Shown: positions 1 through 7,940, counted from the stretch's first letter. The stretch: 64,000 bases of DNA from a bacterium (GCA_026129405.1 JAHCID010000001.1:1271237-1335236); one strand, 5' to 3'. Notes: generated from the letters alone by a model not told the origin. Translations and numbers: made by a program.

Positions 1-2
1 TG

Positions 3-155
3 CCGCTGTGCGTCCTCGGCGGCGCGGCCCTCGTGGTCTTCGCCGACACGGCGGCGCGCATGGTGGCGGCGCCGCTCGAGCTGCCGGTGGGCGCGCTGCT
101 GGCGCTCGTCGGCGGTCCGTACTTCCTGTTCGTGCTGTGGAGAAAGCTGGCGTGA
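3..155 (+). CDS. FecCD-family iron ABC transporter permease, C-terminal fragment
   Basis: This is the last 50 codons of a membrane permease that starts before the window. The visible end holds a hydrophobic helix, then ELPVGALLALVGGPYF and a final helix with a basic tail. This matches the C-terminus of FecCD/BtuC-type permeases for siderophore, haem or cobalamin import. Its TGA overlaps the GTG start of the next gene, an ATPase of the same importer type, so the two are translationally coupled. The substrate cannot be told from this fragment. It is 5' truncated only by the window edge. Confidence 0.75.
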   Translation, partial: PLCVLGGAALVVFADTAARMVAAPLELPVGALLALVGGPYFLFVLWRKLA

Positions 156-979
156 GCGCGCCCGCGAGCGCTGCGCCGGCGCCGGTGATGGCGCTGCGCA
201 ACGTGCACGTGCGGCATCCGACCGCCGAGCGCGACGCCCTGCGCGACCTGTCGCTCGCCGTGCGTCGCGGCGAGATCCTGGCGCTGGTGGGGCCGAACGG
301 CTCCGGCAAGTCGACGGCGCTCGCGACGCTCGGCCGCGCGCTCGAGCCGCGGCTCGGCCGCGTCGAGCTCGACGGCGACGACGCCGCGCGCCTCGGCACG
401 CGTGCGTTCGCGCTGCGCGTCGCGCGCCTGCCGCAGCAGCCCGCGTGTCCCGAGGGCCTCACCGTGAGCGAGCTCGTGCGCAGCGGACGGCACGCGCACC
501 GCGGCTTCCTCGAGCCGCTGCGCGAGCACGACCTCGCGGCGGCGCGCGAGGCCATGCGGGCGGTCGACGTCCTCGACCTGCGCCACCGCAAGATGGAGAC
601 GCTGTCCGGCGGCGAGCGCCGGCGCGCCTGGCTCGCCATGGTGCTCTGTCAGGAGGCGCCGCTGCTGCTGCTCGACGAACCGACGGCGGCCCTCGACCTG
701 CGCCACCAGCGCGAGCTGCTGGTGCTGATGCGCCACCTGCGCGACGTCCGGCAGGTGACGATCGTCGTCGTGCTCCACGACCTCGAGCACGCGGCCTGGG
801 TGGCCGATCGCGTCGCGGTGATGCACCGCGGCCGTCTCTACGCGGCGGGTGCGCCCGACCGCGTCATTCGCGACGACATGCTGCGCGACGTCTTCGGCGT
901 CGAGGCCCGCGTCGCCCGCGACGGCGACGATCTCGTCGTACGCGTCCTCGGGTCTTGCGACCCCCTGCGCTTCCTCTAG
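152..979 (+). CDS. Iron/siderophore-type ABC transporter ATP-binding protein (FecE/FepC-like)
   Basis: Cytoplasmic ATPase of 275 aa that would energise the FecCD-type permease encoded just upstream. It has Walker A GPNGSGKST, a Q-loop region (RLPQQ), signature LSGGERRR, Walker B LLLLDEPTAALD and the H-loop VLHD, in the usual order and spacing. The GTG at 152 overlaps the permease stop (GTGA); an in-frame ATG at 188 is the alternative start and would remove a short Ala/Pro-rich leader. Family knowledge links this ATPase type with ferric siderophore, haem or B12 uptake. The next gene follows 9 bases later, so an operon is likely. The substrate is inferred only. Confidence 0.88.
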   Translation: MSAPASAAPAPVMALRNVHVRHPTAERDALRDLSLAVRRGEILALVGPNGSGKSTALATLGRALEPRLGRVELDGDDAARLGTRAFALRVARLPQQPACPEGLTVSELVRSGRHAHRGFLEPLREHDLAAAREAMRAVDVLDLRHRKMETLSGGERRRAWLAMVLCQEAPLLLLDEPTAALDLRHQRELLVLMRHLRDVRQVTIVVVLHDLEHAAWVADRVAVMHRGRLYAAGAPDRVIRDDMLRDVFGVEARVARDGDDLVVRVLGSCDPLRFL

Positions 980-988
980 GAGAACCCC

Positions 989-1630
989 ATGCTGCTGAAG
1001 AAGGCCTTCACGTCCGGCGCCGCTCCGATGCCCACCGAGTTCCTCGAGTGGCAGGTGAAGCTGCGGCACTGGACCATGCTGAACCGCCACGGCTCGCCCC
1101 ACGTCGGCGTCGCGCCGATCGTGTCGGTGCAGCAGCCCGGCGTCGGGCCGGGCGTCACCATGCACTCGATCATCTGCGGGCTGCTCCCGCACCCCGATCG
1201 GCTCGACGCGAAGACGAAGGAGTTCCGCGCCCTGTACGAGTCGCACGCCGAAGAGGGGGCGCGCGGCATCTACGACGCGGGCATCGAGTATCTGAAGGGC
1301 TACTACGAGACCGCAGCCGACTTCGACGCCTACAGCATCACCTCGCTGCTGCACAAAGACGCGGCCGTGGTGCAGGCGCTGCGCGCGAATCCGAGCTGCG
1401 CGCTCCTGTTCTACGTCTTCGACCTCGACGACCGCACCGAGGAGGGGCGGTTCCGCTGTCTCCAGCTGAACTGCCAGGCCGAGGTCCACGACGGCGGGCC
1501 GCTGTTCGACAACGTCTGGTGGCACAACGCGGTCTTCCACGGAAAGCTCGACGACCAGGTCATGCTCCGCTTCCTGCATCGGAGCACGTACGACACCCGT
1601 TTCGGCGGCCTCGAGGCGGTCGAGGGGTGA
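989..1630 (+). CDS. Unrecognised 213-aa soluble protein in iron-importer operon
   Basis: I do not recognise this protein. It has no signal peptide or membrane segment and is fairly rich in His, Trp and Tyr. The C-terminal third (ALLFYVFDLDD, FRCLQLNCQAEV) reads like alternating beta strands, loosely reminiscent of split-barrel flavin or haem-binding folds; that is only a guess. An AGGAG lies about 7 bases before the ATG. It follows the ABC ATPase by 9 bases, so a role connected with the imported iron compound is plausible. A structure search (for example against HutZ/HugZ or PPOX barrels) would decide. Confidence 0.6.
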   Translation: MLLKKAFTSGAAPMPTEFLEWQVKLRHWTMLNRHGSPHVGVAPIVSVQQPGVGPGVTMHSIICGLLPHPDRLDAKTKEFRALYESHAEEGARGIYDAGIEYLKGYYETAADFDAYSITSLLHKDAAVVQALRANPSCALLFYVFDLDDRTEEGRFRCLQLNCQAEVHDGGPLFDNVWWHNAVFHGKLDDQVMLRFLHRSTYDTRFGGLEAVEG

Positions 1631-1632
1631 CG

Positions 1633-1818
1633 ATGCGCGGGGGGAACCGCGCGCGCGGCACGTCGGCGCAGCTCGAGATCGTCGGCGGCGGTGCGGAAGG
1701 CACCGTGCTGGCGGCGTGGCTCGCGCGGTGGGGCATCCGCGTGCGCGTCCACGGCGTCGTGCTGGCCGGTTCGGGCGAAGAGAGACGCACGACCAATCGC
1801 ACCAGGAGGGAACGATGA
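1633..1818 (+). CDS. Small ORF with Rossmann-like glycine motif, possible flavoprotein remnant
   Basis: A 61-codon frame starting 2 bases after the previous stop and ending with an ATGA overlap onto the next start. It encodes LEIVGGGAEGTVLAAWLA followed by RWGIRVRVH, which looks like the first beta-alpha-beta of an FAD-binding domain (GxGxxG type, here GGGxxG), and then a basic tail. A full flavoprotein would need over 300 residues, so this is either a real small protein or the remnant of a deleted oxidoreductase. The AGGAGG of the following gene lies inside it. Confidence 0.35.
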   Translation: MRGGNRARGTSAQLEIVGGGAEGTVLAAWLARWGIRVRVHGVVLAGSGEERRTTNRTRRER

Positions 1819-3032
1819 CGACGATCGGACGATGGACGACCCTGCTCGCGGCGGCATGCCTCGCGGGCACGGTGAACGCCGGTACGGTGGTGCTCGACGG
1901 CTCCACCGGCGCCGACTACGACTCGGTGGGCGACGGCTGGTTCTTCGCGGGCATGGACCCGTCGACCCCGCCGGACGGCACCGGCGACGCCGGCGAGCAG
2001 CCGCTCGGTGTGGCGCTGATCGAGAACGTGCTCGAGCTGCGGGCGATGGCGGAGTTCCCGCTCGAGCCCCTGGCCGAGGTGGATCCGGACGACATCACGA
2101 GCGCCACCCTCACCGTCACCATCGACGACGTGCTCACCACCTTCGGGCCGGGCGCGACCTTCGACGGCACGGCCGCCGACGAGATACAGGCGTTCGCCTA
2201 CGTCGGCGACGGCATCGTGACCACGGCCGACTTCGCACCGCCCGCGAGCTCGCCGATCGGCGCGATCCTGCCGGGCGTGGTCACCGACGCCACGCTGCAG
2301 GAGACGGGCGCGCTGTCGTTCGACCTCGACGTGACGGACGTGCTGAAGGCCATGCTCGCCGGCGGCGCCCCCGCCTTCGGCGTGCTCCTCGCGACCGACG
2401 ACTCGCCGACCGGCACCTCGCTCGACGACGTCTCGCCGCCGGGCGTGGCGGGCGGACGGCTGCCCTTCCTGACGATCGAGGTCGCCGGTCTCGAGACCAC
2501 GACCACCACCACCTCGACGACGACCACCACCGAGCCCACGGAGACGACGACCACCACCTCGACCTCGACGACCGAGCCCACGGTCACGACGACCACCACC
2601 TCGACGACCACGACCACCGAGATCGAGGCGACGACCACCACCTCGACGGCAGCACCGCCGACCACGACGTCGACCACCCTGCCGCCGTCCTGCGGCAGCG
2701 GCGCGACGCTCGCCTCGATCGGGTGCCGCGTGGGCGACCTCGGCGACGCGATCGCCGGCTCTCCCGATCTCGGCGCCGCCGCTCCGAAGCTCCAGAAGCA
2801 GCTCGGCAAGATCGAGGGGTTGCTGGAGAAGGCACGGGCCGCGATCGACGCGGGCAACCGCAAGCAGGCGCGCTCGCTGTTGCGCAAGATCAGCACCCGC
2901 TACCGGGCGCTGGGCAAGCCGCTGCGCTCGCTGAAGGGGCGCAAGACCATCCCGGCCGAGCTGCGCAACCAGCTCCTGGCCGTGATCACGGCGCTGGCCA
3001 ACGATACGAAGGCCCTGGCGAAGAGCCTCTGA
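1815..3032 (+). CDS. Secreted protein with Thr-rich linker and C-terminal helical domain
   Basis: A 405-aa exported protein of unknown function. It starts with a Sec signal (about residues 1-22, ending NAG), then a roughly 200-residue beta-rich domain containing DFDLDVTDVL-like strands of the kind seen in extracellular repeat proteins. Next comes a Thr/Ser/Glu linker of about 65 residues (residues 228-292) and finally a Lys/Arg/Leu-rich helical region that starts after a CGSGATLASIGC cysteine pair. The start is set by a strong AGGAGG nine bases upstream. The linker resembles mucin-like stalks that hold an outer domain away from the surface. A perfect hairpin follows the stop. Nothing indicates a substrate. 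Confidence 0.75.
   Translation: MTTIGRWTTLLAAACLAGTVNAGTVVLDGSTGADYDSVGDGWFFAGMDPSTPPDGTGDAGEQPLGVALIENVLELRAMAEFPLEPLAEVDPDDITSATLTVTIDDVLTTFGPGATFDGTAADEIQAFAYVGDGIVTTADFAPPASSPIGAILPGVVTDATLQETGALSFDLDVTDVLKAMLAGGAPAFGVLLATDDSPTGTSLDDVSPPGVAGGRLPFLTIEVAGLETTTTTTSTTTTTEPTETTTTTSTSTTEPTVTTTTTSTTTTTEIEATTTTSTAAPPTTTSTTLPPSCGSGATLASIGCRVGDLGDAIAGSPDLGAAAPKLQKQLGKIEGLLEKARAAIDAGNRKQARSLLRKISTRYRALGKPLRSLKGRKTIPAELRNQLLAVITALANDTKALAKSL
2496..2687 (+). repeat. Degenerate ACC/ACG-rich coding repeat (Thr linker)
   Basis: Imperfect tandem array of Thr codons broken by Ser, Glu, Pro and Val, with two similar blocks built as TTTTTSTTTTTEPT. It is the linker of the secreted protein around it. Such arrays can change length by slippage. 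Confidence 0.75.
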
Positions 3033-3038
3033 CCGCTG

Positions 3039-3077
3039 CCCGTGGGCCGGGACGCGCACGGCGTCCCGGCCCACGGG
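3039..3077 (+). terminator. Perfect 17-bp hairpin after the Thr-linker gene
   Basis: Left arm 3039-3055 (CCCGTGGGCCGGGACGC) pairs fully with 3061-3077 around a 5-base loop. It lies 6 bases after the stop. No T run follows, so it may act as a Rho-independent terminator with weak tail or as an mRNA 3' end stabiliser. Confidence 0.65.
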
Positions 3078-3114
3078 TGACAACCCGCGGCGGCCCGGGC
3101 TACGGTCCCGGCCC

Positions 3115-3918
3115 ATGGAAGCCGACTCCCTCCTCGTCACTCGGGACGGGCCGGTGGTGACGCTCACCATCAACCGGCCCGAGCAGCGCAACCCGCTCGG
3201 CGAGCCCGGCGACGGCGACCGCTTCGCCGCCGCGGCTGCCCGCATCAACGCCGACCGTGAGGTCCGCTGCGTGGTCCTCACCGGCGCGGGCTCCGCCTTC
3301 TCCGCCGGCGGCAACCTGAAGGCGATGCGCGATCGCGGCGGGCCGTTCGCAGGGCCGGGCGTCCACGTCCGCGACGGCTACCGCCACAACATCCACCGCA
3401 TGGTGCGGGCGCTGTGGACGCTCGAGGTGCCGATGATCGCGGCCGTGAACGGGCCCGCCATCGGCCTCGGCAACGACGTCGCCTGTCTCGCCGACACGCG
3501 CATCGCCGCCGAGTCGGCGGTCTTCGGCGCGACCTTCCTGCGCGTCGGCCTGGTGCCCGGCGACGGCGGCGCCTGGCTGCTGCCGCGGGTGCTCGGCATG
3601 GCACGGGCCGCCGAGCTGCTCTACACGGCCGACACCATCGACGCCGAGACGGCGCTCGCGTGGGGCCTCGTCAGCCGGGTCGTGCCGGGCGAGATACTGA
3701 TGGGCGAGGCCCGGGCGCTCGCCGCCCGCATCTGCCGCCAGCCGCCCGACGTGCTGCGCATGACGAAGCGCCTGCTGCGCGAGGGCGTGACCCAGACGTT
3801 CGACGCGATCATGGAGCTGTCGGCGTCGATGCAGGCGCTGGCCCACCACACCGAGGACCATCGCGAGGCCGTCGCGGCGTTCTTCGAGAAGCGCGAGCCC
3901 CGCTTCCAGGGCCGCTGA
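3115..3918 (+). CDS. Enoyl-CoA hydratase/isomerase (crotonase) family protein
   Basis: A 267-aa cytoplasmic crotonase, normal length. The oxyanion-hole segments are visible: SAGGNLKAM near residue 63 and NGPAIGLGNDVA near residue 112. At the two positions where hydratases carry catalytic Glu, this protein shows Asp (GLGNDVACLAD) and a non-acidic residue, while LVPGDGGAWLLPR replaces the usual PGAGG loop. So hydratase activity on simple enoyl-CoAs should not be assumed; a variant crotonase (isomerase, hydrolase or branched substrate) is possible. A thiolase follows 114 bases downstream on the same strand, consistent with beta-oxidation. Start chosen at the ATG just before EADSLLV. Confidence 0.85.
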   Translation: MEADSLLVTRDGPVVTLTINRPEQRNPLGEPGDGDRFAAAAARINADREVRCVVLTGAGSAFSAGGNLKAMRDRGGPFAGPGVHVRDGYRHNIHRMVRALWTLEVPMIAAVNGPAIGLGNDVACLADTRIAAESAVFGATFLRVGLVPGDGGAWLLPRVLGMARAAELLYTADTIDAETALAWGLVSRVVPGEILMGEARALAARICRQPPDVLRMTKRLLREGVTQTFDAIMELSASMQALAHHTEDHREAVAAFFEKREPRFQGR

Positions 3919-3939
3919 GCGGCCGCCCGCGTTGCTTTC

Positions 3940-3957
3940 CCCGGCCGAGCGGCCGGG
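3940..3957 (+). terminator. Short GC hairpin between crotonase and thiolase genes
   Basis: CCCGGCC and GGCCGGG pair around GAGC, 22 bases after the crotonase stop. A T-poor tail makes termination uncertain. Confidence 0.35.
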
Positions 3958-4032
3958 CTAACCAGGAGGACCGGTCCCGTTCCGGAGGCCGGCCGCGTCC
4001 GCCATCCATCATGAGTCTGCGAGGAGATCCCC

Positions 4033-5223
4033 ATGCGTGAAGCTGTCATCGTCGGCGCCGTTCGCACCCCGCTGGGCCGCGGCAAGCACACCGGAGCCCT
4101 CCACCCCGTCCATGCCGTCGACCTGGCGGCGCACTCGCTGAAAGCGCTCGTCGAACGGACCGGGATCGACCCGGCCGTGATCGAGGACGTCATCATGGGG
4201 TGCGTCGGGCAGGTGGGCGAGCAGGGCATCAACGTCGCGCGCAACGCCGCGCTGGCCGCCGGCTTCCCGGAGACGGTGTGCGGGACCAGCGTCGACCGGC
4301 AATGCGGCTCCAGCCAGCAGTCGCTGCACTTCGCGGCCCAGGGCGTGATCGCCGGCGCCTACGACGCCGTCATCGCCGCCGGCGTCGAGTCGATGAGCCG
4401 CATCCCGATGGGGACCAGCGTCGCCGCCGGCGGCCAGCCCTTCGGGCCGACGATGCGCCGTCGCTACGAAGAGGCGAACCTCTACGACGCGCACGGCCTC
4501 GTGCACCAGGGCATGTCGGCCGAGATCATCGCCGCGAAGTGGAAGCTGCCGCGCACCGAGCTCGACGCCTTCTCCGTCGGCTCGCACCAGAAGGCGGCGG
4601 CCGCGGCGCGCAACGGCTGGTTCGACGCCGAGATCGCACCGATCGAGGTGCGGCGCGAGGACGGCTCGCGCGACACCATCACGCACGACGAGGGCGTGCG
4701 CGCCGACGCGTCGCCCGAGAAGCTGGCGTCGCTCCAGCCGGCGTTCAAACCCGACGGCGTCATCACCGCCGGCAACTCGAGCCAGATCACCGACGGCTCG
4801 GCCGCCGTCCTCGTGATGGAGAAGGAGAAAGCCAAGGCCCTCGGCCTGCGTCCCCGCGCCCGCTTCCACGCCTTCGCCCTCGGCGGCGTCGATCCGGTGA
4901 TCATGCTCTCCGCGCCGATCCCGGCCACGAAGCACGCGCTCGAACGCGGCAGGATGAAGCTGCGCGACGTCGACCTGGTCGAGATCAACGAGGCATTTGC
5001 GCCCGTCGTGCTCGCCTGGCAGCGCGAGCTCGATCCCGACATGGACCGCGTCAACCCGAGCGGCGGCGCCATCGCGCTCGGGCATCCGCTCGGCTGCAGC
5101 GGCGCCCGCCTCATGACCACGCTGCTCCACAACCTCGAGCGCACCGGCGGCCGCTTCGGCCTGCAGACGATGTGCGAGGGCGGCGGCATGGCCAACGCCA
5201 CGATCATCGAGCGCCTCGACTGA
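4033..5223 (+). CDS. Acetyl-CoA C-acyltransferase (thiolase)
   Basis: A 396-aa thiolase that would cleave 3-ketoacyl-CoA with CoA, the last step of beta-oxidation. The nucleophile Cys lies in VDRQCGSSQQ at about residue 91. The catalytic His is in GGAIALGHPLGCSGAR and the second Cys in MCEGGGMAN. Length and motif order are those of degradative thiolases (FadA/PcaF type). An in-frame ATG follows a GAGGAG ribosome site at 4020. It sits between a crotonase and a YkgJ-type protein and close to acyl-CoA dehydrogenase and carboxylase genes, so it probably serves fatty or branched acyl-CoA breakdown. Chain-length preference is not visible. Confidence 0.92.
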   Translation: MREAVIVGAVRTPLGRGKHTGALHPVHAVDLAAHSLKALVERTGIDPAVIEDVIMGCVGQVGEQGINVARNAALAAGFPETVCGTSVDRQCGSSQQSLHFAAQGVIAGAYDAVIAAGVESMSRIPMGTSVAAGGQPFGPTMRRRYEEANLYDAHGLVHQGMSAEIIAAKWKLPRTELDAFSVGSHQKAAAAARNGWFDAEIAPIEVRREDGSRDTITHDEGVRADASPEKLASLQPAFKPDGVITAGNSSQITDGSAAVLVMEKEKAKALGLRPRARFHAFALGGVDPVIMLSAPIPATKHALERGRMKLRDVDLVEINEAFAPVVLAWQRELDPDMDRVNPSGGAIALGHPLGCSGARLMTTLLHNLERTGGRFGLQTMCEGGGMANATIIERLD

Positions 5224-5302
5224 CGTCGCTCCCGCTCCGCCGGCGCGTCGAAGCGAGCCTCGGGACGTGAGTGCGTCCCCGATCGCTGCTACAACGGCAC
5301 GC

Positions 5303-5914
5303 ATGGCGGAGCGGGATTGGCGGCGGTTGCTCTCCTTCAAGTGCTCGGGCTGCGGCAACTGCTGCCGCGGCACCTTCGTCCCGGTCACCGACGGCGACGT
5401 CCGGCGCATGCTCGAGGGCACCGGGCGCCCGGTCACCGAGCTGGTACGGCTCGTGAAGCTCGGCGACATCCGAATGGACAAGCGCCACGGCTGGTGGGCC
5501 AGGATCGGCGACACCAAGGCGGTCATGGCGCTGCCGTGGAAGCGCGGCCACTGCGCCTATCTCGACGCTCCGACCAACCGCTGCATGGTCTACGAGTCGC
5601 GGCCCCTCGTCTGTCGCTCGACGCCGCTCGAGGTGCACTTCACCGACAGCGGCGCGGTCGAGAAGCTCACGCGGCACCTCGTCACGTCGTGTCCGAACGA
5701 CTGGGAGAAGGGCAGCCAGTCGCTGCGGGCGCTGGCGGTGCTCGATCGGCTGCGCGACCGCGAGAGCGACGCCTACTGCGAGAAGGTCGCGGCCTGGAAC
5801 AAGCAGAAGGACGTGGCGCGCACGCCGGCGAACTTCTACGTCTGGCTCGGGCTCGCGCCGGCGGCGCGGCTGCGCCGGCCAGCCGCGCCGGCCCGGGCCG
5901 TGGCCGCGCGCTGA
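5303..5914 (+). CDS. YkgJ-family cysteine-cluster protein
   Basis: A 203-aa protein with the family's N-terminal CSGCGNCCRG (CxxCxxCC) and a later C..Y...P..CR pattern (CMVYESRPLVCRSTP), thought to bind zinc or an iron-sulfur centre. The biochemical role of this family is not established. The ATG at 5303 is preferred; a GTG at 5267 would add 12 residues and has no better site. The last 79 bases overlap, on the opposite strand, the end of the convergent monooxygenase gene. The Ala/Arg-rich C-terminal tail is therefore shared coding sequence and may not be functional. Confidence 0.8.
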   Translation: MAERDWRRLLSFKCSGCGNCCRGTFVPVTDGDVRRMLEGTGRPVTELVRLVKLGDIRMDKRHGWWARIGDTKAVMALPWKRGHCAYLDAPTNRCMVYESRPLVCRSTPLEVHFTDSGAVEKLTRHLVTSCPNDWEKGSQSLRALAVLDRLRDRESDAYCEKVAAWNKQKDVARTPANFYVWLGLAPAARLRRPAAPARAVAAR

Positions 5915-7182
5915 CGCCGGTCACGCGCCGCCGGCGTAGCCAGCGGCGGCGTCGCCAGGCGCGATCCGGCCGCCAGCTCGGCGGCGATCTGCGCCCCGGC
6001 CGCCCATCCGAAGCGGCCGAGGCCGGCTCCGCCGTTCAGTGACACCCCGAAGCTCGGAGCGAACAGCGTCGGCTCGACCGTCGAGCGTGTCTGCGCGTCG
6101 ATGCGCGGTGCGCGTCCGCCGGGGCGCGGGCCGAGCAGGCGTGCATGGTCGGGCAGCAGCGGCTCGAGGCGCGGCGCGAAGCCGGTGGCGAACAGCACCG
6201 CGTCGTAGTGCGTCTCGCCGTCGCCGAGCCGCACGCCGTGCGCGGTGAAGCCGCGCAGGGGGCGCGCGGTGCCGTCGACGACGCCGATGCGCTCCTCGCC
6301 GATGGCGCGCGCGGTGCCGCGGTCGAAGACGGGCACGCGGCCCCGCGTGAGCATTTCCGTGAAGGGGCCTGCCGCGGGCCGCCGGATCCCGTAGCGCGAC
6401 AGATCGAGCCCGATGCGGCCGGCGAGGCGGTCGCGCTGCCGGACGACGCGTGCGAAGGGCGGCGTCCCCGGAGCGACGCGTTGAAAACGATCGAGCGCCC
6501 GCGGCGACGACATGCCGAGCAGACGGGAGACCAGGAACAGCGCGGTCATGCGAGAGCGCGGCAGGAAGTGGCGCGGCCCGCGTACCCAGAGATCGACGGC
6601 ACGGGCGCCGTGGTCGACGAGATCGAGCGCGATCTCGGCCGCGGAGTTGCCGCTGCCGACGACCAGCACGCGCTGCCCGGCGAAGGGCAGCGCGTTGCGA
6701 TAGCGTGCCGCGTGCAGCACGTGGCCGCGGAAGGCCGGACGGTCGGGCACCTCCGGCATCGTCGGCTCGCGGTTCATCGCCGTGGCCAGCACGACGTAGC
6801 GTGCGTGGTAGGCAGTCTGCGCCGTTTCGACGATCCAGCCGTCGGCCGCGGGCGCCCGGGCGATGCGCATCGCCGTGTCGCCGCAGCGCACGCGCGCGTG
6901 TAGGCGGAAGCGGTGTGCGTAGGCGTCGAGGTAGTGCAGCACCTCGTCGCGCGACTTGTACATCGGATACCGGCGCACGAGGCCGCCGTCCTCGGGCAGA
7001 TCGTGCCACGGCGAGTGCAGGTGGAGGCGATCGTAGACGCCGGTCCAGAATGCGCCCACGTTCCAGCCGCGCTCGATCACGACGAAGCGGCGCACGCCGA
7101 ACCGGCGCAGGGCGGCGGCGGTCCCGAGCCCGGCGAACCCGGCGCCGACGATCACGACGTCCATCGGCTCGGCGGCGGTCAT
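5836..7182 (-). CDS. Flavin-containing monooxygenase (FMO/YUCCA-like)
   Basis: A 448-aa FAD- and NADPH-dependent oxygenase. The FAD site GAGFAGLG is near residue 12, the NADPH site GSGNSAAE is mid-protein, the family signature FxGxxxHxxxY is present (FRGHVLHAARY), and FATGFAP stands near residue 340. These define class B flavoprotein monooxygenases that oxygenate N, S or carbonyl carbon. The substrate is unknown. The start at 7182 overlaps the stop of a small membrane ORF (ATGA), and both lie behind a Fur-box-like site, which suggests iron-controlled expression, perhaps for siderophore or metallophore tailoring; that is inference. The 3' end overlaps the YkgJ gene by 79 bases and codes an odd Arg/Ala tail. 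Confidence 0.85.
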   Translation of the reverse strand: MTAAEPMDVVIVGAGFAGLGTAAALRRFGVRRFVVIERGWNVGAFWTGVYDRLHLHSPWHDLPEDGGLVRRYPMYKSRDEVLHYLDAYAHRFRLHARVRCGDTAMRIARAPAADGWIVETAQTAYHARYVVLATAMNREPTMPEVPDRPAFRGHVLHAARYRNALPFAGQRVLVVGSGNSAAEIALDLVDHGARAVDLWVRGPRHFLPRSRMTALFLVSRLLGMSSPRALDRFQRVAPGTPPFARVVRQRDRLAGRIGLDLSRYGIRRPAAGPFTEMLTRGRVPVFDRGTARAIGEERIGVVDGTARPLRGFTAHGVRLGDGETHYDAVLFATGFAPRLEPLLPDHARLLGPRPGGRAPRIDAQTRSTVEPTLFAPSFGVSLNGGAGLGRFGWAAGAQIAAELAAGSRLATPPLATPAARDRRQRAATARAGAAGRRSRAAGASPSQT

Positions 7183-7409
7183 CCGCCCGCCCGCGTGCGG
7201 CGCGTCGCCGTAGTGGGGCGGCCGCCGCGCGGTGGTGGTGGCGGGGGGGCGGTGCGTAGGGTTCGCAGTCCGCTCCAGGCGAGCGCGCCGACGACGGCGG
7301 TTCCGGCCGCCAGCACGACCGCCACGGGGGTGCTCCAGAGGGTCTCTTCGGGCCTCCCGGCAAGCAGCGGAACCACGCTGATGGAAGGAGGTAACACAGC
7401 GCCGAACAT
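7179..7409 (-). CDS. Small single-pass membrane protein with poly-Pro tail
   Basis: A 76-aa ORF with one hydrophobic helix (TPVAVVLAAGTAVVGALAW) followed by a Pro-rich, Arg/Thr-rich tail. No family recognised. An AGGAG lies 8 bases before the ATG, a clearer ribosome site than most here, and the stop overlaps the monooxygenase start, so the pair should be co-translated. A Fur-like site lies about 50 bases upstream. It may anchor or assist the monooxygenase, or be a small iron-stress protein. Confidence 0.55.
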   Translation of the reverse strand: MFGAVLPPSISVVPLLAGRPEETLWSTPVAVVLAAGTAVVGALAWSGLRTLRTAPPPPPPRGGRPTTATRRTRAGG

Positions 7410-7457
7410 GAAGATTCTCCTTTCGGGCGTCCGGCGCCTCGGCCGTTGTACGTTTAC

Positions 7458-7476
7458 GAAATTGATTTTCATTTTC
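7458..7476. promoter_or_regulatory. Fur-box-like operator in a divergent promoter
   Basis: GAAATTGATTTTCATTTTC matches the 19-base E. coli Fur consensus at 14 positions and is strikingly AT-rich in this GC-rich DNA. It sits between the leftward small-membrane-protein/monooxygenase pair and the rightward 7481 gene, so it could control both. A second similar site precedes the bfd gene. Confidence 0.65.
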
Positions 7477-7480
7477 AACT

Positions 7481-7885
7481 GTGCGAGTCAACTCCGGCGT
7501 GACCGTCGACGAGCGCGACTGGCCGCTCGTGCGGGTGACGCTCGACGGCCCGGTCGGCGTCCTCGAGGCGCTCCGCTACCACGACGACGTGGCGCGCTGG
7601 TGCGGGCGGGCGGAGCGCTTCGCGCTGCTGCACGATCGCCGTCGCGCGGTGCACCGGCACGACCCGGCCGTCGTGCGGCTCGAGAGCGCGCAAATTCGGG
7701 CCCGGCGTGCGCAGATGGCCGACCGCTGCGTCGGCCTCGCTGCCGTCGTGCCGCCGGCGCTGGCCGCTCGTCTCGACGGCAGCGGCGCCGTGGCCCTGCG
7801 CGCCCGCTTCGGATGTCCCAGCGCGGTCTTCGCCACGCTGCCAGAGGCGGAGGCGTGGCTGCGCGCCCGGCTCGCGGCCGGCTGA
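7481..7885 (+). CDS. Unrecognised 134-aa protein, possibly STAS/SpoIIAA-like fold
   Basis: Short soluble protein. The pattern VRVTLDGPVGVLEALRYHDDVARWCGRAERFALLHDRRR followed by a helix and a later AVFATLPEAEAWL recalls SpoIIAA-like (STAS) alpha/beta proteins; I infer the fold only. The GTG at 7481 begins 5 bases after the Fur-like site, so the in-frame GTG at 7499 may be the true start, leaving room for a promoter. It is transcribed away from the monooxygenase and probably shares its iron control. No active site seen. Confidence 0.55.
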   Translation: MRVNSGVTVDERDWPLVRVTLDGPVGVLEALRYHDDVARWCGRAERFALLHDRRRAVHRHDPAVVRLESAQIRARRAQMADRCVGLAAVVPPALAARLDGSGAVALRARFGCPSAVFATLPEAEAWLRARLAAG

Positions 7886-7940
7886 CGCCGGTGGCGCGGG
7901 CCGCACGTCCCGGTGCTAGAAGCGCCGCGGAGGCGCGCGC

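Noticed and set aside
2496-2687. Possible CRISPR-like repeat array
   Set aside because: It is an in-frame Thr codon repeat with no spacers of constant length and no cas genes nearby.
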